DNA from: Diatrype stigma
Lineage: Eukaryota > Ascomycota > Sordariomycetes > Xylariales > Diatrypaceae
Assembly: GCA_022225965.2 (NCBI GenBank)
Contig: JAKJXP020000002.1
Location: 930,001-994,000 of the forward strand
Direction: 5' to 3'
DNA length: 64,000 nt
Shown: positions 23,348-34,263 of the stretch, piece after piece
Numbering within the stretch: position 1 is the stretch's first letter
Layout of the letters: each line of letters begins with the position of its first letter
The notes under the pieces: model-generated
The model's database searches: none
The model's input: only the letters and a program-made list of their open reading frames with translations
What the model was told of the DNA's origin: nothing
Made by a program: the position numbers and the translations under genes

Positions 23348-24447
23348 GACGATGACCCATCGGCGCATTTCTATTTGTCTGGTCGAAATCCATGAGGAGG
23401 GTCGAATGGCTTGTTTACGTGTGGTCGTTTCTTTGCTTTCGGGACTTTGCCCTTGTGTCAGCCTTACTTGGGTTTATGGTTTGTTTAAGTCATAACATCC
23501 GCCCATTGAAAAATACAGGTCGAAAAGTATTTTAAAACAATAGACACTGTGGCTACTCATATTTGGGCATCGGGCTTTCGACATCAGCCTGCTTCGACCC
23601 ACATAAAAACTACCCCTTTCCTTGATACTGAGTTGTTCTGGCTACTACCCACCGAACCACACCATGAGTTGCTATATGAAGCCTGCCTCTCCATTCGCAC
23701 CAAAGTATGTCTTTACATCCAGTATAATCGTATCTCCATAGCTTGGTGCTTTTCCTTGATTGTGTCGGCTGAGCAGCAGGCTGTAGCGCCACCGCTGACG
23801 CCGTGTTACCTACAACAATTGGTACTCTGTAATCTAGGACCAGTCGGGGGTTCACCCTTCTGAAGGATTCTCATGCCTTTATTTCTAGTGCCTCTATTGC
23901 AGATAATAACATGCAGACAAACATATCCTTGGATCTCTGTATGCCTGGCGACGTACCGCCGTCACCTAGCTTAGGCTTTTCGTCCTAGAGCCTTGCCAGT
24001 ACTGAGGCGATGCACACGATCAGTCGTAGTGGCGACGGGCTCACTTGGATGAGTGTAGTCGAGCGCACCACCTTGCAGTGACAGCCGGCCTAAGAAGAGT
24101 CCAGTGGCTGGGCTACCGGTTGGGTCTCGCCCTGCTTCTAGCAGGATGACTGCCTTGTCGTTCTGACCGAGGCGTGAGTCTATAACGCATCCAGTCCTAT
24201 GCTATTCCATGCTCTGCATCCCTTACACCGAATATATAGGTGCTTACTATTTGTACATATGCAGTTGCCATCTAATGTATTCCCCCTTGCGTACAAAGTA
24301 TATTTCACGTGCAACAGTGTGTACATGTGCACTGCCCACCGTGACGTTTATCGACACTACGAGATATCCCTTGAATTGAACAGATGTGGTACCGATCAGT
24401 AACATCCGGCCCGAACCATCGGCGTATAGCGCCATGCCTTCTAACAA
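23348..24447. other. Intergenic region containing an oxidoreductase relic
   Basis: Convergent 3' flanks of the MDR and acyltransferase genes. Apart from the GMC oxidoreductase fragment at 23983-24180 no gene is recognisable. Confidence 0.55.
23983..24180 (-). pseudogene. GMC oxidoreductase fragment (N-terminal FAD region)
   Basis: Reading the minus strand gives SRLGQNDKAVILLEAGRDP, then a GALDYTHPSEPVATTTDRVH-like stretch and STGKALG. This is the pattern of the glucose-methanol-choline family just after the FAD-binding GxGxxG, where VLLLEAG is followed by the LGG(S/G) loop. The preceding dinucleotide-binding motif and everything after the GKALG loop are missing or out of frame, and a stop follows within a few codons. 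It is therefore a remnant of about 65 codons. Family identity is inferred from motif order; no catalytic His region remains. Confidence 0.6.
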
Positions 24448-26077
24448 TCATGCTAGTTGCCGGACTCCTATGTCGCCTAACCACCTCTCCAGGTCGGTCA
24501 TGACCCGTTCTCCCAATGCCGCATCAACAACGCTGTCCTGCCAACTGCCCCCGACACATAGTCGCCCGCCCGCTGCGGTCACAGGCGAGATCATCAATGC
24601 CGCAGCAGGAACTTCCGCACTCAAGGCAAATTGAGCGCGCCGTAGACTCCATACATCTTTATGCCTTTCTTCACCGTCGTTCAAGGCGTCATAGTCATGC
24701 GCAGGTGGCGAATCCCCATCACCTAGAATGCCGAGCCCCGTGACCATCCAAGATGCCTGCCGCGGTTTTCGTGCAGCGTTTCTCAGTTGAGATCTCCAGT
24801 CATCAACGAATTTCAGCGTCCCAAGCACGTCGTTCTTGACACCGAGCTCTAGCTTGTCTACTATTTCGGCCCGGACCCTGGCGGCCGTGTCCCAGATCAG
24901 GTCTGCAAGCTCTCTGGATAGCATCACCTCTTCGGTTTGGGGCGCTGGTGATATATGAGAACGCACTCGAGCCACGAGCTCCGGGTTAAATGTGTGATGT
25001 AGTTGTGTCACAAAGTTACCCATAGTCCGCTCCGGCTCTAGCCAAGGATACCCTGGTGGCGCACGAGGGACAAATCGTCGAGCATTGATGGTCGTGGCGG
25101 CTTGAAATCCGCTTGCAGTCTTTTCTCCAAGATGCGAGGCGAGCGAGGCAAGTATTAAGCCATGGACAAGGCCGGTTAACGTGGTCTGGTGCTGGCCACA
25201 AGCGGTCAAGACCTTGGACAGGGTCTCATTTTCAACAGTGAAGGAACGGAAACGTGTCTTGTAAGGGGAGGGAGTAATCGGGGCCCAGTGTGCCAGCGTC
25301 GGGTCTCTACTTAACAATACTCGTGGTTTGTTGTCATCCAACAGCGCCTTGCAGAGATACTTCATCCCTAGGGGAAGTTCCATGATATCCTCGATAGGCG
25401 GAGGGAGTTTCGTCGGCGAGTTCGGAAGTTTGAGAGTGTATGTATCCAAATCTTGGGGCTGGCCATCCATAGTTGAGACATTGAGACTCTCGATTAAGCT
25501 TTGGTGGAAGAGCTTTCCACTCATGCCATCCGCATGCGGGTGGTTCCAAGTAAACAATATCTCTAGGAAGTCGGCTCCATGTTGATGCAAAACCACGATC
25601 CTCCAGCCTGGTTGTTTCTCAAGATTGGGATAAGTGGCATCCAGCTGCAGCGTAGTGAGCTCTTGCAATGTAGCCTCGAAATTTGTCGAAGCCTCGACGA
25701 ATCTCCAGTCAATATGCAGGCGCAGGTCTAGACCGTCTAGCTGGACAAAGACAGGCCGTTTGGTGTCTGCATTCCCAATTCCAACTTGCAAGACGGGATG
25801 TTTGAGCACATTGTCAGAAATAGCAGCGTTGACGGTGTGTATGAGCTTTGTTCGCTTGGCTGGGTCTGTCAGACTTGGGGGTATCGCGTAGCGGCAAGAC
25901 ACGGAAGTACCGCGATACTGATCCAGGACATACATCGCTAGCTGGTAGGTCTCACTGCATTTCCTTTAGCTATTGCTAGTTGCTAACAGATAGGGTCACT
26001 GACTTGTTTCCGAGACTTCGGAGCCTTGGGTTCGCGCTAGATTCTTCCACACCTTTTCCCAGCCAAAGTTTGGGCAT
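24448..26077 (-). CDS. Alcohol acetyltransferase-like (AATase/condensation-fold) enzyme
   Basis: Members transfer an acyl group from acyl-CoA to an alcohol, as yeast Atf1 does in ester formation. Exon 1 (26077-26004, MPKLWLGKGVEE..RLRSLGN) joins exon 2 (25954-24448) across a 49-nt GTCAGT..GCAG intron to give 526 residues; the join restores the family opening LRSLGNNETYQLAM followed by YRGTSVSCRY. The catalytic HxxxD appears as NHPHADGMSG (H163 to D167), and a second conserved region is TLTGLVHGLILASLA. The usual later DFG-like motif cannot be located with certainty, so whether it is fully active is unclear. No signal peptide is present. It is convergent with the MDR gene; a shared pathway is possible but unproven. 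Confidence 0.85.
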
Positions 26078-26642
26078 AGTTGCTGATGTGAGACAGTTGT
26101 TGTGAAGAAGAAAGGGCTTGAACAAAACGGCGATGTGATCAATGAGTAGAGAATGCTGCTCAAAGTAAATGAACTCAGTGGCGGAAGGGGAGATAGCACA
26201 CGCATGGGTAGACCTCACCAGTGATTACTTGCCGCACCTGTACTGTTACTACGGTAGTTGGTGTGATTGTCCCGCCATTCCCATCAACTGCAATGATTTC
26301 TGTTGGGGTCTAGGGCAGGACTATGTACTACCCGACCCTGTCCAGGAGAGCCTGCGTGTTTCTGTATTATGCACGTACGTTTGTAAGATCCGAAGATCGT
26401 ATAACCTCACACTGAGGGGTAGGTGCTCAAATGATAGATCATTCGAGAGAACCTGAACACGCCAATGCGACACAACGTCTTATCCCGTAAAGGACAAGAT
26501 GGGAATATGAATCTGAGCCTTACCCCCTCTCTCCTCGTGAACTGATTTTACACAGCCATTTTCAGTGTTGCACTGAGGGTCAGGGCTGGAGTAGTTGTAA
26601 GTATACTCAGTATAGTATGAGATAGCCCCCGAGCCACTTGTG
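26078..26642. other. Divergent upstream region of acyltransferase and rhodopsin-family gene
   Basis: The start codons of the two genes are 675 bp apart and point away from each other. No coding sequence is supported between them. Confidence 0.5.
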
Positions 26643-26650
26643 TATATAAG
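26643..26650 (+). promoter_or_regulatory. Probable TATA box of the rhodopsin-family gene
   Basis: TATATAAG lies about 103 bp upstream of the ATG at 26753. The promoter appears intact although the gene downstream is broken. Confidence 0.45.
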
Positions 26651-27912
26651 CAGAAGTTTCCTCTCTTCAGTATGGCAGTAGATACCTAGTTAAGTAAGCT
26701 CATTATCATAACTTTCAGTACTGAGCAGCCGTCGTGATACCTGATTTTTGCAATGACAATCGAACGTCAAGCCTCAAACCTAACAGCTATCCTCGAAGGC
26801 CCAGCCCTGGACCCTCCTCCCGGTGTTGTTCCCAACTTCGCCGACCCGGGAGGCAATCATTCACTCGGTTATGGAATCGTGATACTTACGAGCGTTCTAT
26901 CGACTTTTGCCGTTCTAATTCGTCTAGCTTCCAGATATATCCTCAGAAAAGCAGTGATCGAGGATGCCTTTCTGGTCATCGCGCTTGTACGCCTAGAGCC
27001 CCTCACTGGTGTGTCCAATTTGTTGACTAACTTCCCGTAAGGGCTTTTTCTCAGGAGTAGCGTATACTACTTATGCTGGCGCAATCTCCCCAGGTGTTCC
27101 AGTCCATCAGTGGAACGTCCAGCTCGTACACCTTAAGCGTTGGCTCCATGTTAGTACCCGCCTAGTATTATTTCCAAGCGGACTAACCTTTGACAGCTCC
27201 TTTATTTTGCTTCTTCTTGCCACCACCACCACCACGGTTGCCGTCGGGGGCACCGGCACCGGCGGCAGCAGCGGGGGCGCTGCTCTCACCCTAAGGGGAA
27301 GGGGAGGAAGTCACATCCGCCACTAAAGGAAACGATAAGTTAACGCTGCTTTACCGCCTTCCATAATAAAGATCCTACCTGCCACGGCAAGCAAGGCCGA
27401 ATTTAAAAACACCTTATTTATTAGCTATTATTATTATTATTATTATTATTAATATATTTATAAAATAATTAATTAATTAATAATTTTAAGTATTAATAAC
27501 GAAACCGTATCGTTATTAATTATTATAAAAAGTGCATTATTTAAATCGCAAAGTAAAGAAAAATTAAATATAATTATAAAAACGATTTAAGAAATAATGC
27601 GATAATACGTAAGTAAAGAAAGAAGAATACGTATAATACGGGCCGCAAAGAAAAAAAAAAAGGAAAAAAAGAAAGGTTAAAATTACAAACGCCGAAAGCT
27701 TAGGTAATATATAAGGCCAAAAGGTCGATAAATACATATAAAAAGATAAAGCAATTCGAATAAAAAACGAAAAAATACCGAAAATTTACGCTTAATTTTT
27801 CCTTAGCGGTTTTTTCTTATCGGTTTTTCTTATCGAATTATTAAGTTAATATAATAAATTATATAATAAAACACTGCCGTATTTTAAGCGATTAAATGCA
27901 GCAATTAAAAAA

Positions 27913-28132
27913 TGGCGTTTTATAAAAATATAAGTAATTAAGAGCTAATAACGTAATAACTAAGCGTAAGCAAAGCTATTTTAAGAAAAAGATATATAAG
28001 ATTACTTTTAGCTATAATTCTTAAAAGTATACAAAGTTCTCCTTATGGGCGTTAGCCCTTAATACGGCGCTTGGACGCTGATTACGTGCCGCTTACGTGA
28101 TAAGCCCCCTGAGTAAGAGCCATTCCTTTACA
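27913..28132 (-). repeat. LTR-like repeat, least-mutated copy (family of the Gypsy ends)
   Basis: On the minus strand this 220-bp segment starts TGTAAAGGAATGGC and ends AACGCCA, that is TG..CA as in an LTR. The same sequence, more mutated, occurs at 37892-38110 (+) and 59297-59539 (-). It keeps the motif AAGCGCCGTATTAAGGGC and a long TTACTTATA-rich end. No clear 5-bp target duplication is visible here, so solo-LTR status is not proven. Confidence 0.65.
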
Positions 28133-28418
28133 CGTTTTATAAAAGAAATAGCAGGGATTTCCTTATTTTTATTTAAAATAAGCGGTAATTACCGCTAAAT
28201 CGGCTAAATAAGTAAGCATTTAACAGGCTAACGATAAAACCGAGCAGTAATTGCCGTTATAACGCAGCGAATAAGCAACTCGTAGGTTTTATTCGTTTAA
28301 CCGGTTTATTAAGTAAAATATAAATTATAAGTATATTACATGCCATATGCTTATATATATATAAGTAAGTAATCGACGTAAGAATATTAATAATAATAAT
28401 AATAATAATATTTTACTT

Positions 28419-28553
28419 CTTATTGCATTTAAAAGATTATAAGTAAGAAAGAATTCGAATATAAATTTATTTATATATAAGAAAAGAAGCGATCTTTAAT
28501 TTAAAAAGCGAAAGAACTTTTTATATACATATGTTAAAGGCAAAAAGAGCCGC
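28419..28553. repeat. Dispersed repeat fragment, RIP-mutated copy
   Basis: Aligned with 17421-17556, this copy shows many C-to-T and G-to-A changes while keeping AGAAAAGAAGCGATCTTTA. It lies inside the insertion in the rhodopsin-family gene. Confidence 0.65.
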
Positions 28554-29089
28554 CGTTTTATTCTTATTCGTCGTTAACGTATTATTAGTCTTTTATTTGC
28601 TTATTTATGTATTTATATTAATATTATACTATTATCTTTGCTCTTATAAAAGTGCCACGGTCTGTGATATAATGCGCATAGTATATTTATTAAGAATGAT
28701 TAATTCCGAAGACGCGATATATAACCTGGGAATAGTTGGTCTTTGGGGCCTCGGCGAGATGGCTGCCGGCTTCCCGATTATTGGAATCCCCTCTGTTCCT
28801 ATGACCGCGAAAGGTTTGCCTATCTCCACATCGGTTATATCGCTGCTTGGATCATGGACGCGACAACGAGCACCTCACAGATATGAATGGCCCAATGCGT
28901 CACCTCGGCGGAAGCCGCCATCACGGAACCGTCGCGGTCAATGGAGCATAACTGATTTGGAGACACATGATCTGGTCTAAGTGAATAGCGCGAATCGGGG
29001 GTAGAACCAGCTACCCGCCCAAATATCGTCACGATGGGATATATGTATTTCGGAATACGCCTTGCCGTGGGTAACCAATGGGTAACCAC

Positions 29090-32000
29090 TGAAAAACCGT
29101 TATAGTTATTCCTACTAATAAATAACCACTAGTGATATAAGCTATTAGCCGGTTACTTATTAATTAAAATAATTAATTATTAATTACTTATTAATTAAAA
29201 TAAATAACCATTAATTATATATTAATTAAAAATTTAATAAATAAATAACTAATAATTATTTATTTAAATAATTTATATATACGAACTTATTTTATTCGTA
29301 TAATAAAACGTTTTATAAAATAAAATTAAAGCATTACAATTAAGCTAAAGTTTAAACGTAATGCTAAACGCGCGTATTAATCTGTATATTAATTTACGTA
29401 TTAAACTTTATCAAAACGACGTAATTTCTTTTAAATGTAACGTTTATAATTTTTATTAAGCTTTTTTTTATATTTTTCTTTTTTTTTAAAGCCATTATAA
29501 GCTTTTTAAATTTGGCGTTTTAACTTACGGGTATTTGTTTCGCCCAATATTCAAAAAACTGTCGGTTTTTCTTATTATGTAACTTTTTAATTACCCAAAT
29601 ACGTATAGCATTTTTAGCTTTAGCATTTTGCTTATTTCGTTTATTCATAATTACGAAAGAATTCGTAAGTTTTGCCGTAAAACCAAACTAATTTAAATTA
29701 ATAAAATCCATAATTCGGCGAACTTAATAAGCTAATTATATATCTTTCGTTTAAATAATAATACGCTTGCCATAAATAACGCATAAATTAATAGCTATAA
29801 GCGATTAATATGCGGATTAATACGCGGATTAATACGTAACTTATTAATTATAAAAATAATAATAATTTCTTTTGTAACTTTTTATAACGCTTTTAAGGTA
29901 ACAATTTATATTCGAATATTTAAATACAAGTTTTAAGCAATATTTCGAACTAATCGTTAAAAAGGCGTTTTTAAAATTGCCGGCTTTTTATAAGTTCTTT
30001 TTTACTTAAAACGGATCTTTCGAAATGTAACGGTTATATTAAATTAACGTTTTTTTAATAAGTAAAATACGAAAATAATTTAATACTTATTATTAAGCTT
30101 AAAGCGGTAACGTTTTATATCTGGCTTTTTAAATGCTGCTTTATTTTTGGCCTTATTTTTGTTTTTGCTTATGCTTTTGTTTTTGCCTTTAGCTGCGTTT
30201 GGCTTAGTTATTAAGCGATTAATGCGTCGATTAATACGTTAATTAATACGCAAAAAAAGCAATAACATATCGATTCGTCTCGTACGCGCCATAATAGCCG
30301 CAAACCCCAGAAATCAGCCAAATAAGCGACTAAAACGAAAGGTATTAATTAATTTTAACCTAAATTGAGGGTTTTATAAAAACGCAACGAAGAGAAGATT
30401 TTGGCGGAATTAAAGATTAAAAAAGAAAATAATTACGATACGTATAGCTAGAATTACGTTAATATATATTTTAATTAATCCGTTAATTATAAAATATAAA
30501 CCGCGGCTATTAACGACTAGCAATAGTTATAATGAATTAATTATAAAATCCTATATCGAAATATATATATATATATATATATATTATACTTATAATATTA
30601 GCTTTAAAAATTATAAAAGTTTAAAATTTGTAAATCGTTTAATATTTAAAATATTTTAAAATATTTTTATTATATATTACTTTTTTAATTATATAATAAT
30701 AAATACTTTTTATAATATTTATTTTAATTTTAATATTATATTTTTTCATATTTTATAAATAAATTAAATAAAACTTTTTTTATATAATTAAAATATAATT
30801 AAAATAATATATATTATATTTTTTATATTTATATTTATATAATAAACTCTTTATTTAAAATCTTCATTATTAAGACTTAATTTAAATACTTATTAAATAT
30901 TTAGTTTATAATATTTATTTTATATTTCAATTAATTAATATAATAAAAAGAAATAAATAATAAATACGTAAAAAATAATAATATTATTATAGAAAATATA
31001 TTAATTTTAAAGAATTAATTAAATTACCGTTCGTTTAGTTTTTATTATAACATTCTTTTTAGGTTTCGGTTAATTTTAAATTATTATTATTATTATTATT
31101 ATTTCGCTTATTTTTATTTCGAACGAAAAATATAACAAATTAATTAAACCTAATAATAAATCGAGTCCTATTAGTAATAACGGTTTTCGATTTTTACATC
31201 TCGATTATATCATAAACCTATTTAGCTGAAACGAATCCAAAAAAGGCTTATTCAAAACCAAAATTATGCCCAAATTCGGATATATAAGAACCACGTTTAT
31301 TTCGAACCAATAACGAAAGCGCTATATCGGAAAATAAAAGTTTAAACGCGTCTTTAAATTCTTACTTTTTCCGAAATATGCTAGTTTCGTTGTTATTTTT
31401 ATTTCTTTCGTTATAAAATATATTTTTAAAAAACGTAAATATTTCGTAACGAAAAAAGAAAATAACCAAAAAAACATTTTAAACGCATCCGAATTAATTA
31501 AAAATCCATTAAAATAATATGTTAATCGAATCCAGTTTTATATTCGTTTTATTATTATAATAACGAATTAAATATTAAAAATATTATAAATAAATATAGC
31601 AATATTAAGTAATAAACGTTTTAATTTTGCCTAAAATTAAAGAATAATTTAATTAAGTTTTAGATTTAATCGTATTAAGTAACGTATTAATCTTAAAATA
31701 GTAAGAAATTAATTAATACATTTTTAAATATTTATTAATAATAAAATCCGATGGCTTTAAAAATAATATTCCGTTTAATGCATAAAAAAAGGAAATATAA
31801 ATGGCTATATAATATTAATAAGCTTTAAATTAATATTATAATTATAAAGGTACTTTTTAAGAACTTATCGATTAATAATCGGTTATTATTTCCGTTATGT
31901 CCGATTAATTTCGTTACCGGGCATATTAAATACGATTAAAAATAGCTAAATCGTTACCGTATTTAATATAATACGATTTGTAATATCTTTTAAAATAACG
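29090..32000. other. Unassigned RIP-mutated repeat DNA
   Basis: Strongly AT-rich with no ORF above noise. ATTAATACG-type clusters occur near 29380, 29810 and 30220. I could not assign it to an element class. Confidence 0.5.
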
Positions 32001-34263
32001 AATAATTTCGGTTTTAATATATTTATTATTTAATTCTTTCTTAAAATATTTTTGCCATTTATTAAAATGCTTAGGATTTGCTTTATAGTTAAATAAATAT
32101 AAAAGTATAACAATAATAAAATATTCCTTATTATTAATAAAAGCCTTTTATTAATAATTCTTTAATGTTAAAAAAGCAAAATCGAAAATATAATTAATTT
32201 TTTCCAGTTACGTTAAATAGTTTTCGGCTTTAAGTTTTTCCGTAATATAATCTTTGCAAACGATTAAATAATAAGTTATTAATTTATATCCTTTAAATAC
32301 GTAATTAATATTATATTTTTTATTAAAACCGAATAAATTTATTAAGTAAATAAAGACTTTAATAATGTTAATAATATAATTTAAGATTTGCAATGTCGCA
32401 TTCGTAATTTAGATTTTTCTTTTTAAGTATTCTTTTAATATATATTCTTTAATTATTTTTATAGGACGTATATTTAAATTAGCATTAATATAATGGAATT
32501 TCGTTTTATGCGAACGTTACGAATAAGCTTTAAATAACGATTTAATTATAAGATTTTATTATTTATAAGCTTTTATTTAATAGCCGGAAATTTTATTTAA
32601 TGCTTAGTATTAAGGTTAATATACGTTATTATTTATTATATTTAAAATTTAAATTAATACGTAAATTAATATATAAATTAATACGCAAAATAAGATTAAA
32701 TACGTATCCTTTTTAAAGTATTAACTACGTTATTAAGAATAATCTTAAATATTTTAACTTTGCCGTTTTCGTTTTTCTTTGTTTTTTTTTCTGCATTTTT
32801 TACGGACCTTTTAGCCTGCTTAACGTTAAGCCCTTTATAAATGTTTTTATTAATTATTTATAATACATAAAAAAAGCAATAAAAATGTTTTATATTTTCG
32901 ATTTATTTAAAATTTATATTTAATCGTTTACGATTTATAATTAAATAATTTTGCATATATTTAATTAAAAAGTTAAATCCGTTATTTGCCGTAATTGTTT
33001 AAAACCGTACGGCAAAATCGTATTTATTTAATATTTCATAAATCGTTTTAATACTTAATTTTGCTTTTTTGTTATTATATAAATACATATCGATAAAAAC
33101 GTGCTTAAGATTTTACTTTTTATTAACGAAATATACGTATATATCTTAAAAAGTTCATATAAGCCCGGAATTAATTTATATATTATGCGTTACGCCAATA
33201 TAAAAATCTTCGACAATATCTTTAAATTCTTTTTTAACGATCGCTTTGGCATATTTATTATAACGCCTTTATAATATACGTAATAAAAATAACGAAAAAC
33301 CAGGATATAAATAATTAACAAAGGCCTTAAAATAAAAATCGATAATATAATTAAATAACAAACATATGAAAATCCATATATTTAAAATTAAACGGTTCTT
33401 AATTAATAATATCTTATCGAATCGTAAATTATCTTATTTTTTAATATATAATAATTAATATACGGATTAGTACGAAGTTTATTAATAATAAACATATTAA
33501 TATATCGCTTGCCGGTATTTATTAAACGGCTTTTACGGCTTTTTTATATTTCGTTAATATTTAATAACTTTATAAAAAAATATGCCGTTATTTAAAATTA
33601 TTATAACATTTTTGAAATTGTTTAAAATAATACGGTATTGCTTATATATAACTATAAGCCGTTCTTTTTTAATTATTACTTATTCGTCAATTTCCTTTAT
33701 ATATCAATTTGTTATTTAATTTTAAAAATGCGATTTATCGAATATATTTATTCGGTATTTTTAATCCGGCTTTTTCTTAATTAGTTTGAATTATTTCCTT
33801 TGCTTTTTTTATGCGTTCGTTTTTTTATTTTTATTGCCTTATATTTAAATATCGTTATTTATCATTTTTAAAACTTATTCTTTATAATTTTAATATATTA
33901 ATAATATATTAAATTCCTTATTACGTTTAATATAAAACCGGTTCGTTTTAAATTATTCAGTAAAAATAAATTATTCATAATAGCTATATAAAATTTACTT
34001 TTTTCTTTAACGTTATAAGGTGCATTTTTTTCGTTCGAAATATTTAATTCGTAAAAGATATTAGCAATAAAATCGAAAATATTAATACGTTTTGGTATTA
34101 TGTATTTTATTTCGGAACCGAATAACAAGCTTGTATTTCTTTTAAAAAGGGTTAATTCAAATTCGTTTAAAAAGTTCCGTTTTTGGTTTACTTTATTTTT
34201 TCGTTCGAAAAAGAAATCGTCGATATCTTAAAAAAGGCATTTATTATTAGGATTTGCCGACAT
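32000..34263 (-). pseudogene. Probable hAT-like transposase relic
   Basis: Reading the minus strand through stops from an ATG at 34263 gives a long continuous pattern beginning MSANPNNKC. Around 33030-32940 it carries TIYEILNKYDFAVRF, then TITANNGFN and KYMQNYL. About 25 residues later comes a degraded hydrophobic segment followed by IYKGLNVKQAKRSVKNAE. This resembles the DN-x-x-NN then C-x-H-x-x-NL order of the hAT catalytic region after G-to-A mutation. Many TAA/TAG codons stand where Trp or Gln codons would be expected. The superfamily call is tentative; a different DDE transposase is possible. Ends and terminal repeats were not found. Confidence 0.4.

Larger units (their letters stand above)
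27196..28650. mobile_element. Repeat insertion inside the rhodopsin-family gene
   Basis: The first 200 bp are GC-rich and, on the minus strand, read as an Ala/Gly-rich then Lys-rich tail ending in GKKKQNKGAVKG and a stop, with an acceptor-like CCCCTTAG before it; this looks like the 3' end of an unrelated transposon gene, but I cannot name it. The rest is heavily AT-shifted with TAT trinucleotide runs at 27426-27451 and 28388-28411. It includes an LTR-like segment (27913-28132) and a repeat shared with 17.4 kb (28419-28553). Exact ends are uncertain because both flanks are mutated. Confidence 0.6.
26753..28979 (+). pseudogene. PTH11-like rhodopsin-family membrane protein, split by repeat insertion
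   Basis: The 5' part (exon 26753-27008, then 27055 to about 27195 after a 46-nt GTGTGT..TCAG intron) gives the N-terminus, a first membrane helix (LGYGIVILTSVLSTFAVLIR), RKAVIEDAFLVIALV and then VHQWNVQLVHLKRWLH. This is the fungal rhodopsin/PTH11-like domain up to the second or third helix. The 3' part appears 1.45 kb further on, about 28650-28979: RIVYLLRMINSEDAIYN, GLWGLGEMAAGFPIIGIPSV and a polar tail ending THDLV. About 100 residues of middle helices are missing. The sequence between is repeat DNA. The first 80 bases of the 3' part are AT-shifted, consistent with RIP spreading into the flank. The gene cannot make the normal seven-helix protein. Confidence 0.8.

Noticed and set aside
13491..26077. 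Secondary-metabolite gene cluster formed by P450, MDR, acyltransferase, GMC relic and regulator-like gene
   Set aside because: There is no polyketide synthase, peptide synthetase, terpene cyclase or prenyltransferase, the genes are interrupted by unrelated ones, and strands and spacing give no common control.
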